Below are positions 36,898-45,505 of a DNA stretch of 64,000 nt, in pieces. Origin of the DNA: Paenibacillus sp. yr247 (GTDB lineage Bacteria > Bacillota > Bacilli > Paenibacillales > NBRC-103111); the NCBI RefSeq assembly GCF_900103825.1, contig NZ_FNIF01000011.1, forward strand, positions 80,001 through 144,000, in the 5' to 3' direction. Under the pieces are notes generated by a model. That model made no database searches. It saw only the letters and a list, made by a program, of their open reading frames with translations, and was not told the origin of the DNA. Each line of letters starts with the position of its first letter. Position 1 is the stretch's first letter. Made by a program: the position numbers and the translations under genes.

Positions 36898-39800
36898 GAA
36901 TCGTATCCATACAGGTGGACGGCTTCGGCAGCCTGCGAGAGCGGCAGCTTGATACGGACAGCCCGCTGGCGCTGTTTTATGGCGCCAACGAAGCGGGCAA
37001 GAGCACGCTCATGGGCTTCGTCCGCGCGGTGTTGTTCGGCTTTCCGACTCGTCAGAACAAGTCAGAACGATACGAGCCGCTCGGCGGCGGCGCCCATGGG
37101 GGCGCGCTAACCCTGCTCGATGAGCAGGGGCAGCTCATTCGCGTCGAGCGCTACGATGCGCCCGCCGCAGGCGGCAAGCGAGCCTCAGCTGGGCTCGTCA
37201 AGGTCACCCTCGGTGATGGGTCCACCGGGGGGGAAGACCTGCTGAACACGCTGCTGGGCGGCCTATCGGCCGACCTCTTCCGCAGCTTGTTCGCTTTCGG
37301 TTTAACCGAGCTGCAGGAGCTGCGCACCCTGCAGACCGACGAGCTCAGCGGCTATCTCTATAGCGCTGGGCTTGGTGTGAGCGGCTCGGCCATTATGGAG
37401 GCCGAGCGCAAGCTGACGGCGCAGGCCGACGGCCTGTACAGACCTCGCGGACGCAATCAGGAGATGAATCGTCTCCTGAAGGAGCTTGAGGGTCTGGAGC
37501 AGTCGCTGCGCCGCAGCCGGGACCTGGCAGCCGACTATGATCGGCTGCAGGCAGAGCGCCGCTCCGCGGAGGAGCGCATTGCTGCCCTGGAGCAGCAGCA
37601 GGAGGCGCTGCGTGCGGAGCTGCATGGGCTCGGCCTGGCCGGCAAGGCGCGAAGCGGATGGATCCGCTTGCGTCAGATCGGCCGGGAGCTTGCAGCGCTG
37701 CCTGATCTGGCGGGCTTCCCCGAGCACGCCTCGGCGAGGCTTGACGCGCTTGAGGCGGAGCTGGAGCGCATCCATGCGGAGCGCTCACGGCTCCAGCTCC
37801 GGCAGATGGGCTTGGAAAATCAACTGCGCGCCATCCAAATCCAGCCAGATCTGCTCGTGCATCAGGTCGAGCTGAATCATTGGCTGGAGCAAGCATCCAC
37901 ATATGAAGAGCAGAAACGAAGTAGGGACCAATTGCGCGTGGAGCAGGAACACCAACGCGTATACATAGACAGGCTGCTTAAACAAATAGAAGTTAACGGG
38001 GAGGAGACCGATTTAGATTTAGCCTCTTTCTCGGTGTCCATTTCCCTGCGCGAGCAGATACGATCTTACAAGGAACGGTTTCAGAAATGCCGTTCCGATG
38101 AACTGCGGGTACGAACAGAGCTTGAGAGTATTGGGCAGCAGCTCGTTCGTGTACAAGATACCATTCGGGGCTTGGAATCCGATTTACGGTTAGTCCCATC
38201 CCGCCCGGATGGAGTAGATCCAACTATTGCCATACAAAGAATGGCCAGAGATTATGCACGATGGCAGCTGCTTGTGAGGGATGTAGAGCATCAAAAAGAA
38301 CGCGATGCTGTGCAGAGTCAATTTCAGCTTGGCCTAGAAGAAGCAGAGAAAGCAAGCAAAACCGCCACGCGTAGACTTCGTCAGCGCTTCGTGGTTATGA
38401 CCATTCTATTGGCGGTCATAGCTCCTGTCCTGCTGTTATGGCAGGGCAACTGGGTAACAGCTATATGTGCTTTCCTTTTATTTGCTGGTGCTGCTCTCTA
38501 TATCCTTGTTTCCGATCGTCCGGCTGCAGAGAATCGCTCATCTCGAGCGATGACTTCATCCACAAAAGAAAGTCTGGGAGATGAAATTCGCGAACTTCAC
38601 GATCTGGAGCGCTATTTACAAGAACAAATATATTCATTTCTTCAGCAGCAACCAAGTTATGACGAAGCTGCAGCAGCATCTTCTGTCGATTCACTGAAAA
38701 ACTCTGGTCGCTCCGCTTCTATACCCCTACAGGCGTTCCAGCCTCAACTGGATGCTTGGATGAGGGAAGCTGAGCAAAATAAACATCAACACAGCGAGCA
38801 GCTTCGTAAGCTAGAGAAGCTGCAGGATGCTAAAGATATGCTGAAATCCCTTCAGCAGCAAGAAGAGCAGCGAAGAGCTTTTTACGATCAACTCGTGACA
38901 GAGACGAATGAGCTGCAGACGGATTGGATTCTTTGGCTGCAATCGCTTAGATTAAGCACTCGGTTATCTCCGGATGCTGCTCTAGAGACGATTCAGACGA
39001 TCGAGCAAGGGCAGGAAAGGCTTAGACAGCTTCATAAGTTGGAGTCCAAGCTTGAGTCGCTATTGACTAGCATTGATCAGTACGAGAATACAGTCGCTGA
39101 ACGTCTCCAACTCTCCCCAACGGTACGTCATGAGTCCGTATTCGCGCTCAAACGCTGGAAAGAACAAGAGCAGGATCAGTTAAAGCTGCTTGCAGACAAG
39201 AAGCATGGTGAACAGTCTTATTCAGAAATCCTGCAAGAGCTGCACCTTCTAGATGCTAACGAGCAGCGTACTAAGGCGCGGCTTGAGCAGCTTTTGCAGG
39301 AAGCCTCTGCTGGAGATGGTGAGGAGCTGCGCATTCATCAGAGAGCGCAGGAAGAGAGAAAGAAACTGACCGAGGAGCAAATCCTCCTGGAATCTTCGCT
39401 TGAATCCTTACTTAGCCCTTCCTTACTTGCCAGCTATATGCAGCTTTTGGAGACAAAGGGAGAAGAAGATATTGCAATTGAATTGGTATTGCTCCAGAAT
39501 CAACTAACGGAAAAAGCCAACCAAACGAATGAACTTCGTGAGGTTGTCGGAAAGCTTGCCGGTCACATTGAGAAATTGGAGCAAGGCTCCGAACATGCCG
39601 ATTCTCTGCTGCAAGCTGAGGCTTATCGGGCCACGATTCGGCAGCAAGTGGATCAATACGCGGTCGCTTCATTCGCTTCACTGCTTATGAAGAAAGCCCG
39701 CGATGTGTACGAGCAGGAACGTCAACCTGGTGTGCTTTTGCGCGCATCGGATTACTTGGCGAAGATGACGAATGGTGCCTTCACCCAGGTCAAAGCGCCA

Positions 39801-40115
39801 TTCGGTGAGCAGCGTCTAGTAGCGATTAGAGCGAATGGGCAATCCGTTGACACTAGCCAACTTAGTCGGGGAACAGCTGAGCAGCTTTATTTATCCATGC
39901 GCTTTGCGCTTGTCGAAGAATATGCAGGGAAGGCTATTTTACCGCTTGTCATGGATGATATTCTTGTTAATTTCGACGAGGAACGAATGGAGAGCTGTTT
40001 GCGTATTCTTGCAGATTTAAGCAGCAGGCATCAAGTGCTGTTGTTTACATGTCATGGACATGTGCGAGATGCGGCAGCCCGATTCATTCCAAGACACCGA
40101 TTAATAAATTTATAG
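36894..40115 (+). CDS. yhaN: YhaN-like SMC/Rad50-type ATPase with central transmembrane hairpin
   Basis: 1073 residues from ATG 36894, which overlaps the yhaO stop; the frame extends 21 codons upstream but that part is non-homologous. Walker A GANEAGKST (about 30-38), long coiled coils, and a C-terminal signature LSRGTAEQLYLSMRFAL with Walker B LPLVMDDILVNFDEER. In the middle (about 500-540) are two adjacent hydrophobic segments, MTILLAVIAPVLLLW and AICAFLLFAGAALYILV, where Rad50/SbcC would carry a zinc hook. The complex may therefore be membrane-tethered. ATP-driven partner of YhaO in DNA end processing. Confidence 0.92.
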   Translation: MRIVSIQVDGFGSLRERQLDTDSPLALFYGANEAGKSTLMGFVRAVLFGFPTRQNKSERYEPLGGGAHGGALTLLDEQGQLIRVERYDAPAAGGKRASAGLVKVTLGDGSTGGEDLLNTLLGGLSADLFRSLFAFGLTELQELRTLQTDELSGYLYSAGLGVSGSAIMEAERKLTAQADGLYRPRGRNQEMNRLLKELEGLEQSLRRSRDLAADYDRLQAERRSAEERIAALEQQQEALRAELHGLGLAGKARSGWIRLRQIGRELAALPDLAGFPEHASARLDALEAELERIHAERSRLQLRQMGLENQLRAIQIQPDLLVHQVELNHWLEQASTYEEQKRSRDQLRVEQEHQRVYIDRLLKQIEVNGEETDLDLASFSVSISLREQIRSYKERFQKCRSDELRVRTELESIGQQLVRVQDTIRGLESDLRLVPSRPDGVDPTIAIQRMARDYARWQLLVRDVEHQKERDAVQSQFQLGLEEAEKASKTATRRLRQRFVVMTILLAVIAPVLLLWQGNWVTAICAFLLFAGAALYILVSDRPAAENRSSRAMTSSTKESLGDEIRELHDLERYLQEQIYSFLQQQPSYDEAAAASSVDSLKNSGRSASIPLQAFQPQLDAWMREAEQNKHQHSEQLRKLEKLQDAKDMLKSLQQQEEQRRAFYDQLVTETNELQTDWILWLQSLRLSTRLSPDAALETIQTIEQGQERLRQLHKLESKLESLLTSIDQYENTVAERLQLSPTVRHESVFALKRWKEQEQDQLKLLADKKHGEQSYSEILQELHLLDANEQRTKARLEQLLQEASAGDGEELRIHQRAQEERKKLTEEQILLESSLESLLSPSLLASYMQLLETKGEEDIAIELVLLQNQLTEKANQTNELREVVGKLAGHIEKLEQGSEHADSLLQAEAYRATIRQQVDQYAVASFASLLMKKARDVYEQERQPGVLLRASDYLAKMTNGAFTQVKAPFGEQRLVAIRANGQSVDTSQLSRGTAEQLYLSMRFALVEEYAGKAILPLVMDDILVNFDEERMESCLRILADLSSRHQVLLFTCHGHVRDAAARFIPRHRLINL

Positions 40116-40186
40116 AATGTAGACATTGGGGTCATGGGAAACGGTTTATGCACATACGTTGAAGAAAAAAGCTGGAGGAATCGGAA

Positions 40187-40471
40187 GTGGAATCAGGAAG
40201 CGATAAGAGGAAAGAACATCGGGAAATTACGTATCAGGTCGGTTGGAAGAAGGGGAAGATCGAGTGGGATGAAGGGACTTCCGAAGTGTTATCCGTTCAT
40301 TCTCTCAAGCCAGTAGAAACTCTGAATAATGCGGAAGAAAAACATCTACAGCTGCTCTGGCTACCGGCCATGAGCCTTCCTAGCTGGCTGCTTTTGCCCA
40401 TCCTCTATGCGCTTCCGGCCTTCTGTTTTATATTAACGCTTGTTCTCATTTATGGTTTGCGGCATGGCTAG
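40187..40471 (+). CDS. Small C-tail membrane protein (94 aa)
   Basis: GTG start at 40187 with GGAGGAATC 8 bp before it. A charged N-terminal part of about 60 residues with predicted beta-strands (ITYQVGWKKGKIEWDE) is followed by hydrophobic segments PSWLLLPILYALPAF and LTLVLIYGLRHG (about 65-92). Reads as a single-gene unknown, located 71 bp after yhaN and 39 bp before another membrane protein; all three could share a transcript. No family recognised. Confidence 0.7.
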   Translation: MESGSDKRKEHREITYQVGWKKGKIEWDEGTSEVLSVHSLKPVETLNNAEEKHLQLLWLPAMSLPSWLLLPILYALPAFCFILTLVLIYGLRHG

Positions 40472-40510
40472 CAGCAAGTGAAAGGTTGAAGAAAGGGGGA
40501 AGAATGCATT

Positions 40511-40948
40511 ATGAACATGCTTTTAGCCATTATCGGTGGTCTTTTGGGCCTTTTTGTAACAGGGGCAGCAATTTATACGGCTTGGATGATACATCAGCTT
40601 TGGAGACAACAGGCGGCGGCACCGAAGGCTGCAAGCCAGGTCGAGATTGCCGTTAAATACTTTTCGAGATGGACGATCATCGATTATGCGGTAGTCGGTT
40701 TATTTATCATCGGTCTGATACTTTTGTTAGCCGAACTTTTTGCTATCTTGCGCGATCAAACAGCTCTTGCTAGTTTTCATTTTTCCTATTTGCTCACGGG
40801 CATTATTATTTCTGCTATGGGTATGCTCTTGTTGTTTGTACGATTAGTTGTTGTCCTAGGCTTCATCAAGTCAGGTGTTTTACATCGCACGGTTACGGTT
40901 GCGCCAAATCATCAGAACGAGCCAGACAACACTGATCAAGCCAAATAA
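40511..40948 (+). CDS. Hypothetical membrane protein (145 aa)
   Basis: Three to four hydrophobic helices: IIGGLLGLFVTGAAIYTAW at the N-terminus, YAVVGLFIIGLILLLAELF and LTGIIISAMGMLLLFVRLVV, and a polar tail. GAAAGGGGGAAG precedes the ATG. The last 69 bp overlap the convergent YkvI gene. No family recognised; it may work with the preceding 94-residue protein. Confidence 0.75.
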   Translation: MNMLLAIIGGLLGLFVTGAAIYTAWMIHQLWRQQAAAPKAASQVEIAVKYFSRWTIIDYAVVGLFIIGLILLLAELFAILRDQTALASFHFSYLLTGIIISAMGMLLLFVRLVVVLGFIKSGVLHRTVTVAPNHQNEPDNTDQAK

Positions 40949-41920
40949 GGGATACAAGGCCGAAAGCAGCGTTTTGAAACCAATTTGACTTACCAAATAG
41001 CTAAGCGCTAGGATGCTGACCAGCAACAACTTAGGGTTCAGTTTCGTGCGCTGTTGAAGCTGCAAGGACAAGCCATAGGCATCCGCAATAAACGTAGTGA
41101 AAATTTCACCGTAAATGACGAGTAAATAAGCAATTTGTGGTACGGCCCCTAATCGGTTGATGATATTTCCCATTGGGATTTCGTATTGCGCGATACCTGG
41201 CATTTGCGCCGATAGCGCATAATGTGCAGATAGCAGAAGCAGTCCAATGCCTGCACCGCCTAGTAATCCTCCCCAGTAAAGCACCGATCGCTTGCTAATT
41301 GATGCTCCCATTGGAACAAGAACAGCTTGGGCCATGGCTAAGTTAAAGGCTGTATAAAGGAACGGAGCAAACCATATTTTTCCAAGCGAATCATCACTTG
41401 TAATGCGCAACCAGTTTCCTGATGCTGGCGAATGCCACGTGTAGACGACGATGACCAGACTAAAAAGCAGCATAATGGGGACTACGATCGAGTTGACCGT
41501 CATAATGGCTCCGATTCCGCGGGATAATACGAAATAAGCAAGAACCAAAGTAACGAGCAGTCCAGTCTGATAGGTGAGGTGAAGCTGTTCCTCAAAAACA
41601 GTTCCGCCGCCTGCAAGCATAACCGTTGTAATTCCAAAGAGCACAAACATCGTGAACAAGCTAATCCAGTTGCCGATTCTTTTGCCAAAAATAACACGAT
41701 TCAAATCTTCATAGGACGCCGCTTTCAAATCATGAGCCATGAGCATGAGTTTAATGCCAATCCAAATGAAAAGAAGGCTGGATAAGGCTATTGTCAACGA
41801 GGCTAACCAACCATAACGTGTGAAAAATTGCAGGATCTCTTGTCCAGAAGCAAACCCTGCTCCAACAACCGTTCCAATATAGGTAAAGGCAACTCGGACG
41901 ATCTGGGATCCTGTTCGCAT
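40880..41920 (-). CDS. ykvI: YkvI-family membrane protein (APC-superfamily-like)
   Basis: 346 residues with about 10 transmembrane helices. The N-terminal AFTYIGTVVGAGFASGQEIL resembles the broken first helix of APC/spore-germination-type transporters and is typical for YkvI. Substrate unknown. Its 3' end overlaps the convergent gene at 40511 by 69 bp, a long antisense overlap of two coding regions. Confidence 0.88.
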   Translation of the reverse strand: MRTGSQIVRVAFTYIGTVVGAGFASGQEILQFFTRYGWLASLTIALSSLLFIWIGIKLMLMAHDLKAASYEDLNRVIFGKRIGNWISLFTMFVLFGITTVMLAGGGTVFEEQLHLTYQTGLLVTLVLAYFVLSRGIGAIMTVNSIVVPIMLLFSLVIVVYTWHSPASGNWLRITSDDSLGKIWFAPFLYTAFNLAMAQAVLVPMGASISKRSVLYWGGLLGGAGIGLLLLSAHYALSAQMPGIAQYEIPMGNIINRLGAVPQIAYLLVIYGEIFTTFIADAYGLSLQLQQRTKLNPKLLLVSILALSYLVSQIGFKTLLSALYPLFGLISVVWLVLMIWRNRNRAM

Positions 41921-42060
41921 TTATTGCCCCACTTTCTTTCGTTTGGTATAGTACAAGGTATGTTCATAAAGACAAGTGCATGACTGCAACTTGGGGCTAG
42001 CTCTTGTTTTTGATAAAATGAGAATGAATAGGACGACGAAGATTCGGGAGTGTGTCTTTT

Positions 42061-42666
42061 GTGAAGGAAGCTCTTTATGATTTCATAGGTCATTATGGAT
42101 ATATTGCGCTGTACATTTTGTTATCTGCCGGTATTGTCGGAGTACCCATACCTGATGAGACCTTGATGGCTTTTGTAGGCTCACTGACCGCACCTGGAGG
42201 GCCCTTTGATTATGTAACTACGTTGATTATCATTTATGCAGGTACTATGACAGGGATGATTGTTAGTTATCTAATCGGTCACCGGGTTGGTAAACCATTT
42301 CTGTATCGCTACGGAAAATGGTTCAAATTAACACCAAACCGTATTGAACGAGCAGAAGGTTGGTTTCACAAATACGGGCTTTGGACCGTGTTTTTTGGAT
42401 ATTTTGTGCCTGGGGTTCGTCATTTCACTTGCTACTTGTCCGGTGTAAGCGGGGTTAAGTTTTATAAGTACATGCTCTATGCGGGGACCGGGGCGCTGCT
42501 GTGGTGTACAACTTTTTTAACTTTAGGCCATTTTATTGGGAGTAATTTAGATGGTTTATTCCATTTGATTCATAAATATATGGGGATAAGCTTACTGAGT
42601 TTAGCCGTATTAGCTGTCATTGGTGTCTTGATTTACTTCCGGCTCCGAAAGCGAAAAGCTGTCTGA
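42061..42666 (+). CDS. DedA-family membrane protein
   Basis: About 202 residues from GTG 42061 (GGGAG about 10 bp before); GTG 42052 is too near that site. Family motifs: GIVGVPIPDETLMAFVGSL (about 26-44), a re-entrant loop, then FFGYFVPGVRHFTCYLSGVS, the F/YxRxxPxxR-like conserved segment. DedA proteins are lipid-related membrane transporters/flippases of undecaprenyl phosphate or phospholipids. Monocistronic with a terminator. Confidence 0.92.
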   Translation: MKEALYDFIGHYGYIALYILLSAGIVGVPIPDETLMAFVGSLTAPGGPFDYVTTLIIIYAGTMTGMIVSYLIGHRVGKPFLYRYGKWFKLTPNRIERAEGWFHKYGLWTVFFGYFVPGVRHFTCYLSGVSGVKFYKYMLYAGTGALLWCTTFLTLGHFIGSNLDGLFHLIHKYMGISLLSLAVLAVIGVLIYFRLRKRKAV

Positions 42667-42682
42667 TAACCAAAGCATGAAC

Positions 42683-42732
42683 AAAAGACCATGAATGTCA
42701 TCCTTTAGAGGAGAATTCATGGTCTTTTGTTG
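42683..42732. terminator. Bidirectional intrinsic terminator
   Basis: Perfect 14-bp stem AAAAGACCATGAAT / ATTCATGGTCTTTT, 18-nt loop, T-rich exit on both sides. Shared by dedA and the convergent lipoprotein gene. Confidence 0.88.
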
Positions 42733-42745
42733 TAATCTGAGTGAA

Positions 42746-43462
42746 TTAACGGTCTGCGAATAGCTTTATCGATTGGATGGTGTTCTCTTTCGGGTCAATG
42801 TCGAGCTTTAGCAGTGTACCTTGTGACTTGTAAGAGAGCACATAAGTTGTGTTTGTATCTGGTTTACCCAGAATGGCAATCGCGTCTTGGACTTTCTGAC
42901 CTAGGTGTAATCCGCGGAGCCCTGGATCAATTTCAGCGGTATGAACATCAACGAACTCAAGAGTGTCCTTCTTATTAAATCCTACGGAAAAATCGATGAA
43001 GTCATAGACTTGAATCGGATCGGTATCTTCATCCATAATGAATTGTTTCTTTGCTTTCCCAAACCGATCCAGCACCACATTCTTATTCGATCCAAGCTTC
43101 AAGCCCATCAGGGTTGGTTTTTCCTGCTGATACGCATCCTCAGCTTTAATCTTTGGCTTAGCGGTAGCCTTTGCACTCACAGGTGACTGAGGGATATCCG
43201 TTAAATCCCCTTTGGATGTGCCGGCGACTTGTGCTTCATGCTTTGTTATTGTGTCTTCCGATTTAGGTGCAGCTGATGGAGCTGCTATTACGATCGCAGG
43301 AGGTGTGCTGTTTGGAGTTGCGCTATGAGATTGGAGATGGATGGATGAATCTATAGTAGGCTGAACGGAAGGAGCAGATGACTTTTGGCATCCAGCTGCC
43401 AGTAATGATGCAATCGCAACTGGTACACAGCCAAGAATGAGAGGTCTTATAAGGTTATTCAT
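42746..43462 (-). CDS. Hypothetical lipoprotein
   Basis: 238 residues; ATG 43462 is preferred over 43468 because AAAGGAT lies 8 bp before it. Lipobox LLAAGC (Cys about 24). A long Ser/Thr/Pro/Ala-rich linker (about 26-105) precedes a C-terminal domain (about 110-238). That domain contains two related halves, LKLGSNKNVVLDRFGKAKKQ and LHLGQKVQDAIAILGKPDTN, i.e. duplicated SmpA/BLIP-like folds often seen in Bacillales extracellular proteins. Function unknown. Confidence 0.8.
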   Translation of the reverse strand: MNNLIRPLILGCVPVAIASLLAAGCQKSSAPSVQPTIDSSIHLQSHSATPNSTPPAIVIAAPSAAPKSEDTITKHEAQVAGTSKGDLTDIPQSPVSAKATAKPKIKAEDAYQQEKPTLMGLKLGSNKNVVLDRFGKAKKQFIMDEDTDPIQVYDFIDFSVGFNKKDTLEFVDVHTAEIDPGLRGLHLGQKVQDAIAILGKPDTNTTYVLSYKSQGTLLKLDIDPKENTIQSIKLFADR

Positions 43463-43732
43463 CGTCATCTATCCTTTCTGCCGAATAGTTAAAGCGAAAA
43501 TTGCGACATTACTTATCATACTGCTTTCCGGTTCCTAATCTCAATGCATCTAGATACCCATATGTGAGCAATTATAGACGAATTTTAAAAGTTGAGCCCT
43601 TCATGAATATAGACACCTAGTAGGCAGTAAAAGTTTCACTCCATAACGACGATATTCACAAATTGGGACTTGAAACCTACTTCGTCAATATGGTAACTTA
43701 CTCATAATAGACAGGATTAGGGGGCTAGTATC
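43463..43732. other. Divergent intergenic region upstream of xpt
   Basis: 270 bp with no ORF. The xpt leader was checked for a purine riboswitch; the characteristic loop sequences are not seen. No convincing promoter pair stands out. Confidence 0.4.
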
Positions 43733-44302
43733 ATGGAATTGTTAAAACAGCGAATCCTAGAGGTCGGTGTGGTTGTATCGGATAATGTGCTAAAGTTGGA
43801 TGCCATACTTAATCATCAGGTAGATCCTGCGCTTATCATGGAGATGGGTAAAGAGTTTGCAAGATTGTTTAGAGAAACGAAGCCGGACAAGGTGTTAACA
43901 GTTGAATCATCCGGCATTCCGATTGCATATACAACTGCCTTTCATCTCGAGGTTCCCATGATATTCGCGCGTCGCAAGAAAACGCTGACCATGGATCAAG
44001 ACACATACAGTGAACGTGTACCTTCCTTTACGAAAGGGATTGTGACGGACATTATGGTATCCTCTCATTTACTTCGCAAAGGGGAGCGGGTTCTGCTGAT
44101 CGATGATTTTATCGCAAATGGAGACGCGGCACGCGGATTAATTCGTATTATTGAAAAAGCAGAAGCGGAGCTAGTCGGTGTAGGCATTGCGGTGGAGAAA
44201 TCATTTCAGGCTGGTGGAAGCTCAATTCGCGAGCGTGGAATTCGTGTAGAATCCTTAGCTCGAATTTCCTCACTGGCGAACGGGCAGATTACTTTTGACT
44301 GA
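43733..44302 (+). CDS. xpt: Xanthine phosphoribosyltransferase
   Basis: 189 residues, exact family size. The PRPP-binding loop VLLIDDFIANGDAARGL (about 121-137) and ESSGIPIAYTTAF are typical of Xpt. It converts xanthine and PRPP to XMP in purine salvage. GGGGG lies 8 bp before the ATG. Unlike Bacillus subtilis, there is no visible guanine riboswitch in the leader and no pbuX permease follows, so control must differ. Confidence 0.95.
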   Translation: MELLKQRILEVGVVVSDNVLKLDAILNHQVDPALIMEMGKEFARLFRETKPDKVLTVESSGIPIAYTTAFHLEVPMIFARRKKTLTMDQDTYSERVPSFTKGIVTDIMVSSHLLRKGERVLLIDDFIANGDAARGLIRIIEKAEAELVGVGIAVEKSFQAGGSSIRERGIRVESLARISSLANGQITFD

Positions 44303-44382
44303 TTTTACATTATGTCGATGTCTTCCCTGAAACCGATTTATCCATTATAATGATTACAAGGTAAGAGAGGAGGCTGACATCT

Positions 44383-44709
44383 ATGGGTATTGAAAATGGT
44401 TCCATCGAATATTTTATGACAAAGCTTGGGGAAGCCAAAACACATTTTGAACGTGCTCTTGATTGTAAGCATACAGAATTTGATGACCTGTATCCGTATA
44501 TGATCGAACACCCTCAATTTTTCTGGTACAAACGCTATGTAGCCTGGTCTGAGTTGTTAACCATCGTGAAGCTTTGCACAGAGCTGACGATCGAGTGGGA
44601 AGAGCAATTCTCCGTGGCACAAGTGGAATATATTCAGAAGCGCGTAATGTCTAGCAAAGTCCTTGATTTCTGGTTCGAGACGAATGACTCGAAGGAACAC
44701 GTTAGCTAA
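44383..44709 (+). CDS. Hypothetical protein (108 aa)
   Basis: Helix-rich, acidic, with aromatic-rich YPYMIEHPQFFWYKRYVAWS. GAGGAGG lies 10 bp before the ATG and a terminator follows. No family recognised; good coding character and regulatory signals support a real gene. Confidence 0.75.
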   Translation: MGIENGSIEYFMTKLGEAKTHFERALDCKHTEFDDLYPYMIEHPQFFWYKRYVAWSELLTIVKLCTELTIEWEEQFSVAQVEYIQKRVMSSKVLDFWFETNDSKEHVS

Positions 44710-44726
44710 TTTATCCCCATATACGA

Positions 44727-44768
44727 AAGAGGCCAATGGATCCGCAGAGGATTCGTTGGCCTTTTTTT
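44727..44768. terminator. Bidirectional intrinsic terminator
   Basis: Stem GAGGCCAATGGATCC / GGATTCGTTGGCCTT with two mismatches and a 5-nt loop, then TTTTTTT. Shared with the convergent gene at 44782. Confidence 0.85.
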
Positions 44769-44781
44769 CAATTGTAATCTC

Positions 44782-45099
44782 TCAGACGCCATTTTCCAAA
44801 ATGTTCATGCTTTCAATATGCCTTTTCGTTTGTTCGGAACCCAATTTGTGCAGTGTTCGATACACTTCCGTTAAGTAATAATCATATTCCTGATTGGGCT
44901 CATTGGAGTAATAAACTTTCCAAGGAAGCCATGAAGATTCATAGCTGCCTTGGGATGAGTTATCGGTTTCCTCAAAGAGCTCCTGCAGTTTATCAATTTC
45001 TTCGTCTGTAGCCGATATTTCGAATTCAAAATTCAGTGCTTCTTTATTTTCTAAAACTTCCCCTGTGCCGACGTTAACGTAGTACGTTTTTTTATCCAA
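44782..45099 (-). CDS. Hypothetical acidic protein, TTG start (105 aa)
   Basis: The in-frame ATG at 45114 overlaps the ribosome site; GGGAGG is 7 bp before a TTG at 45099, which is therefore the likely start (product begins LDKKTYYVNVGTGEVLENKE). A beta-strand N-terminus is followed by an acidic helical part with ATDEEIDKLQELFEETD. It resembles small Bacillales hydrolase-associated proteins only in composition; no family recognised. Confidence 0.7.
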   Translation of the reverse strand: MDKKTYYVNVGTGEVLENKEALNFEFEISATDEEIDKLQELFEETDNSSQGSYESSWLPWKVYYSNEPNQEYDYYLTEVYRTLHKLGSEQTKRHIESMNILENGV

Positions 45100-45241
45100 T
45101 ACAAAACCTCCCATGCTGTAAGATTAGCTTTGTTTCGTCATTGTTAAGTTATCCCGAGTAAAGCTGATTTATGTAACGTTTAAACTAAACAGGAATTGGT
45201 GTATGCTAAAGGAGTAAATTTGGAGTATTGGAGGTAAGAGG

Positions 45242-45505
45242 ATGATATCCGAAGAACAACTAGATCTTTATCGCGTTGAGAGCACTTTGCTCCGCGTTAT
45301 ACGCGATGTTAGCCCAGCGAATGATGTCCGCGGAATTGTGGTTGCTTGGGATGATGAGAGTGTGTTAATCCGCAAGAAAAACCGCAGAGTCGTAAAGCTT
45401 TCACGCGGATATGTGTATCAACCTCACGGCGACGAAAGACCGCCTGAATACATGCTTCCGCAAGAGCCAATTGAACCTGATACGGTTTCTGATGATGACG
45501 AATAG
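45242..45505 (+). CDS. Hypothetical protein (87 aa)
   Basis: Small SH3-like beta-rich core (IRDVSPANDVRGIVVAWDDE, SVLIRKKNRRVVKLSRGYVY) with an acidic tail. GGAGG lies 9 bp before the ATG. It overlaps the start of the CbiZ gene by a few codons, so the two are co-expressed. No family recognised. Confidence 0.75.
   Translation: MISEEQLDLYRVESTLLRVIRDVSPANDVRGIVVAWDDESVLIRKKNRRVVKLSRGYVYQPHGDERPPEYMLPQEPIEPDTVSDDDE

Noticed and set aside
37302..37902. Several long ORFs opposite or alongside yhaN
   Set aside because: Shadow frames of a GC-rich stretch of yhaN; no start signals.
43672..43732. Guanine riboswitch before xpt
   Set aside because: The conserved loop words and P1 pairing are not found; TCAATATGG alone is insufficient.
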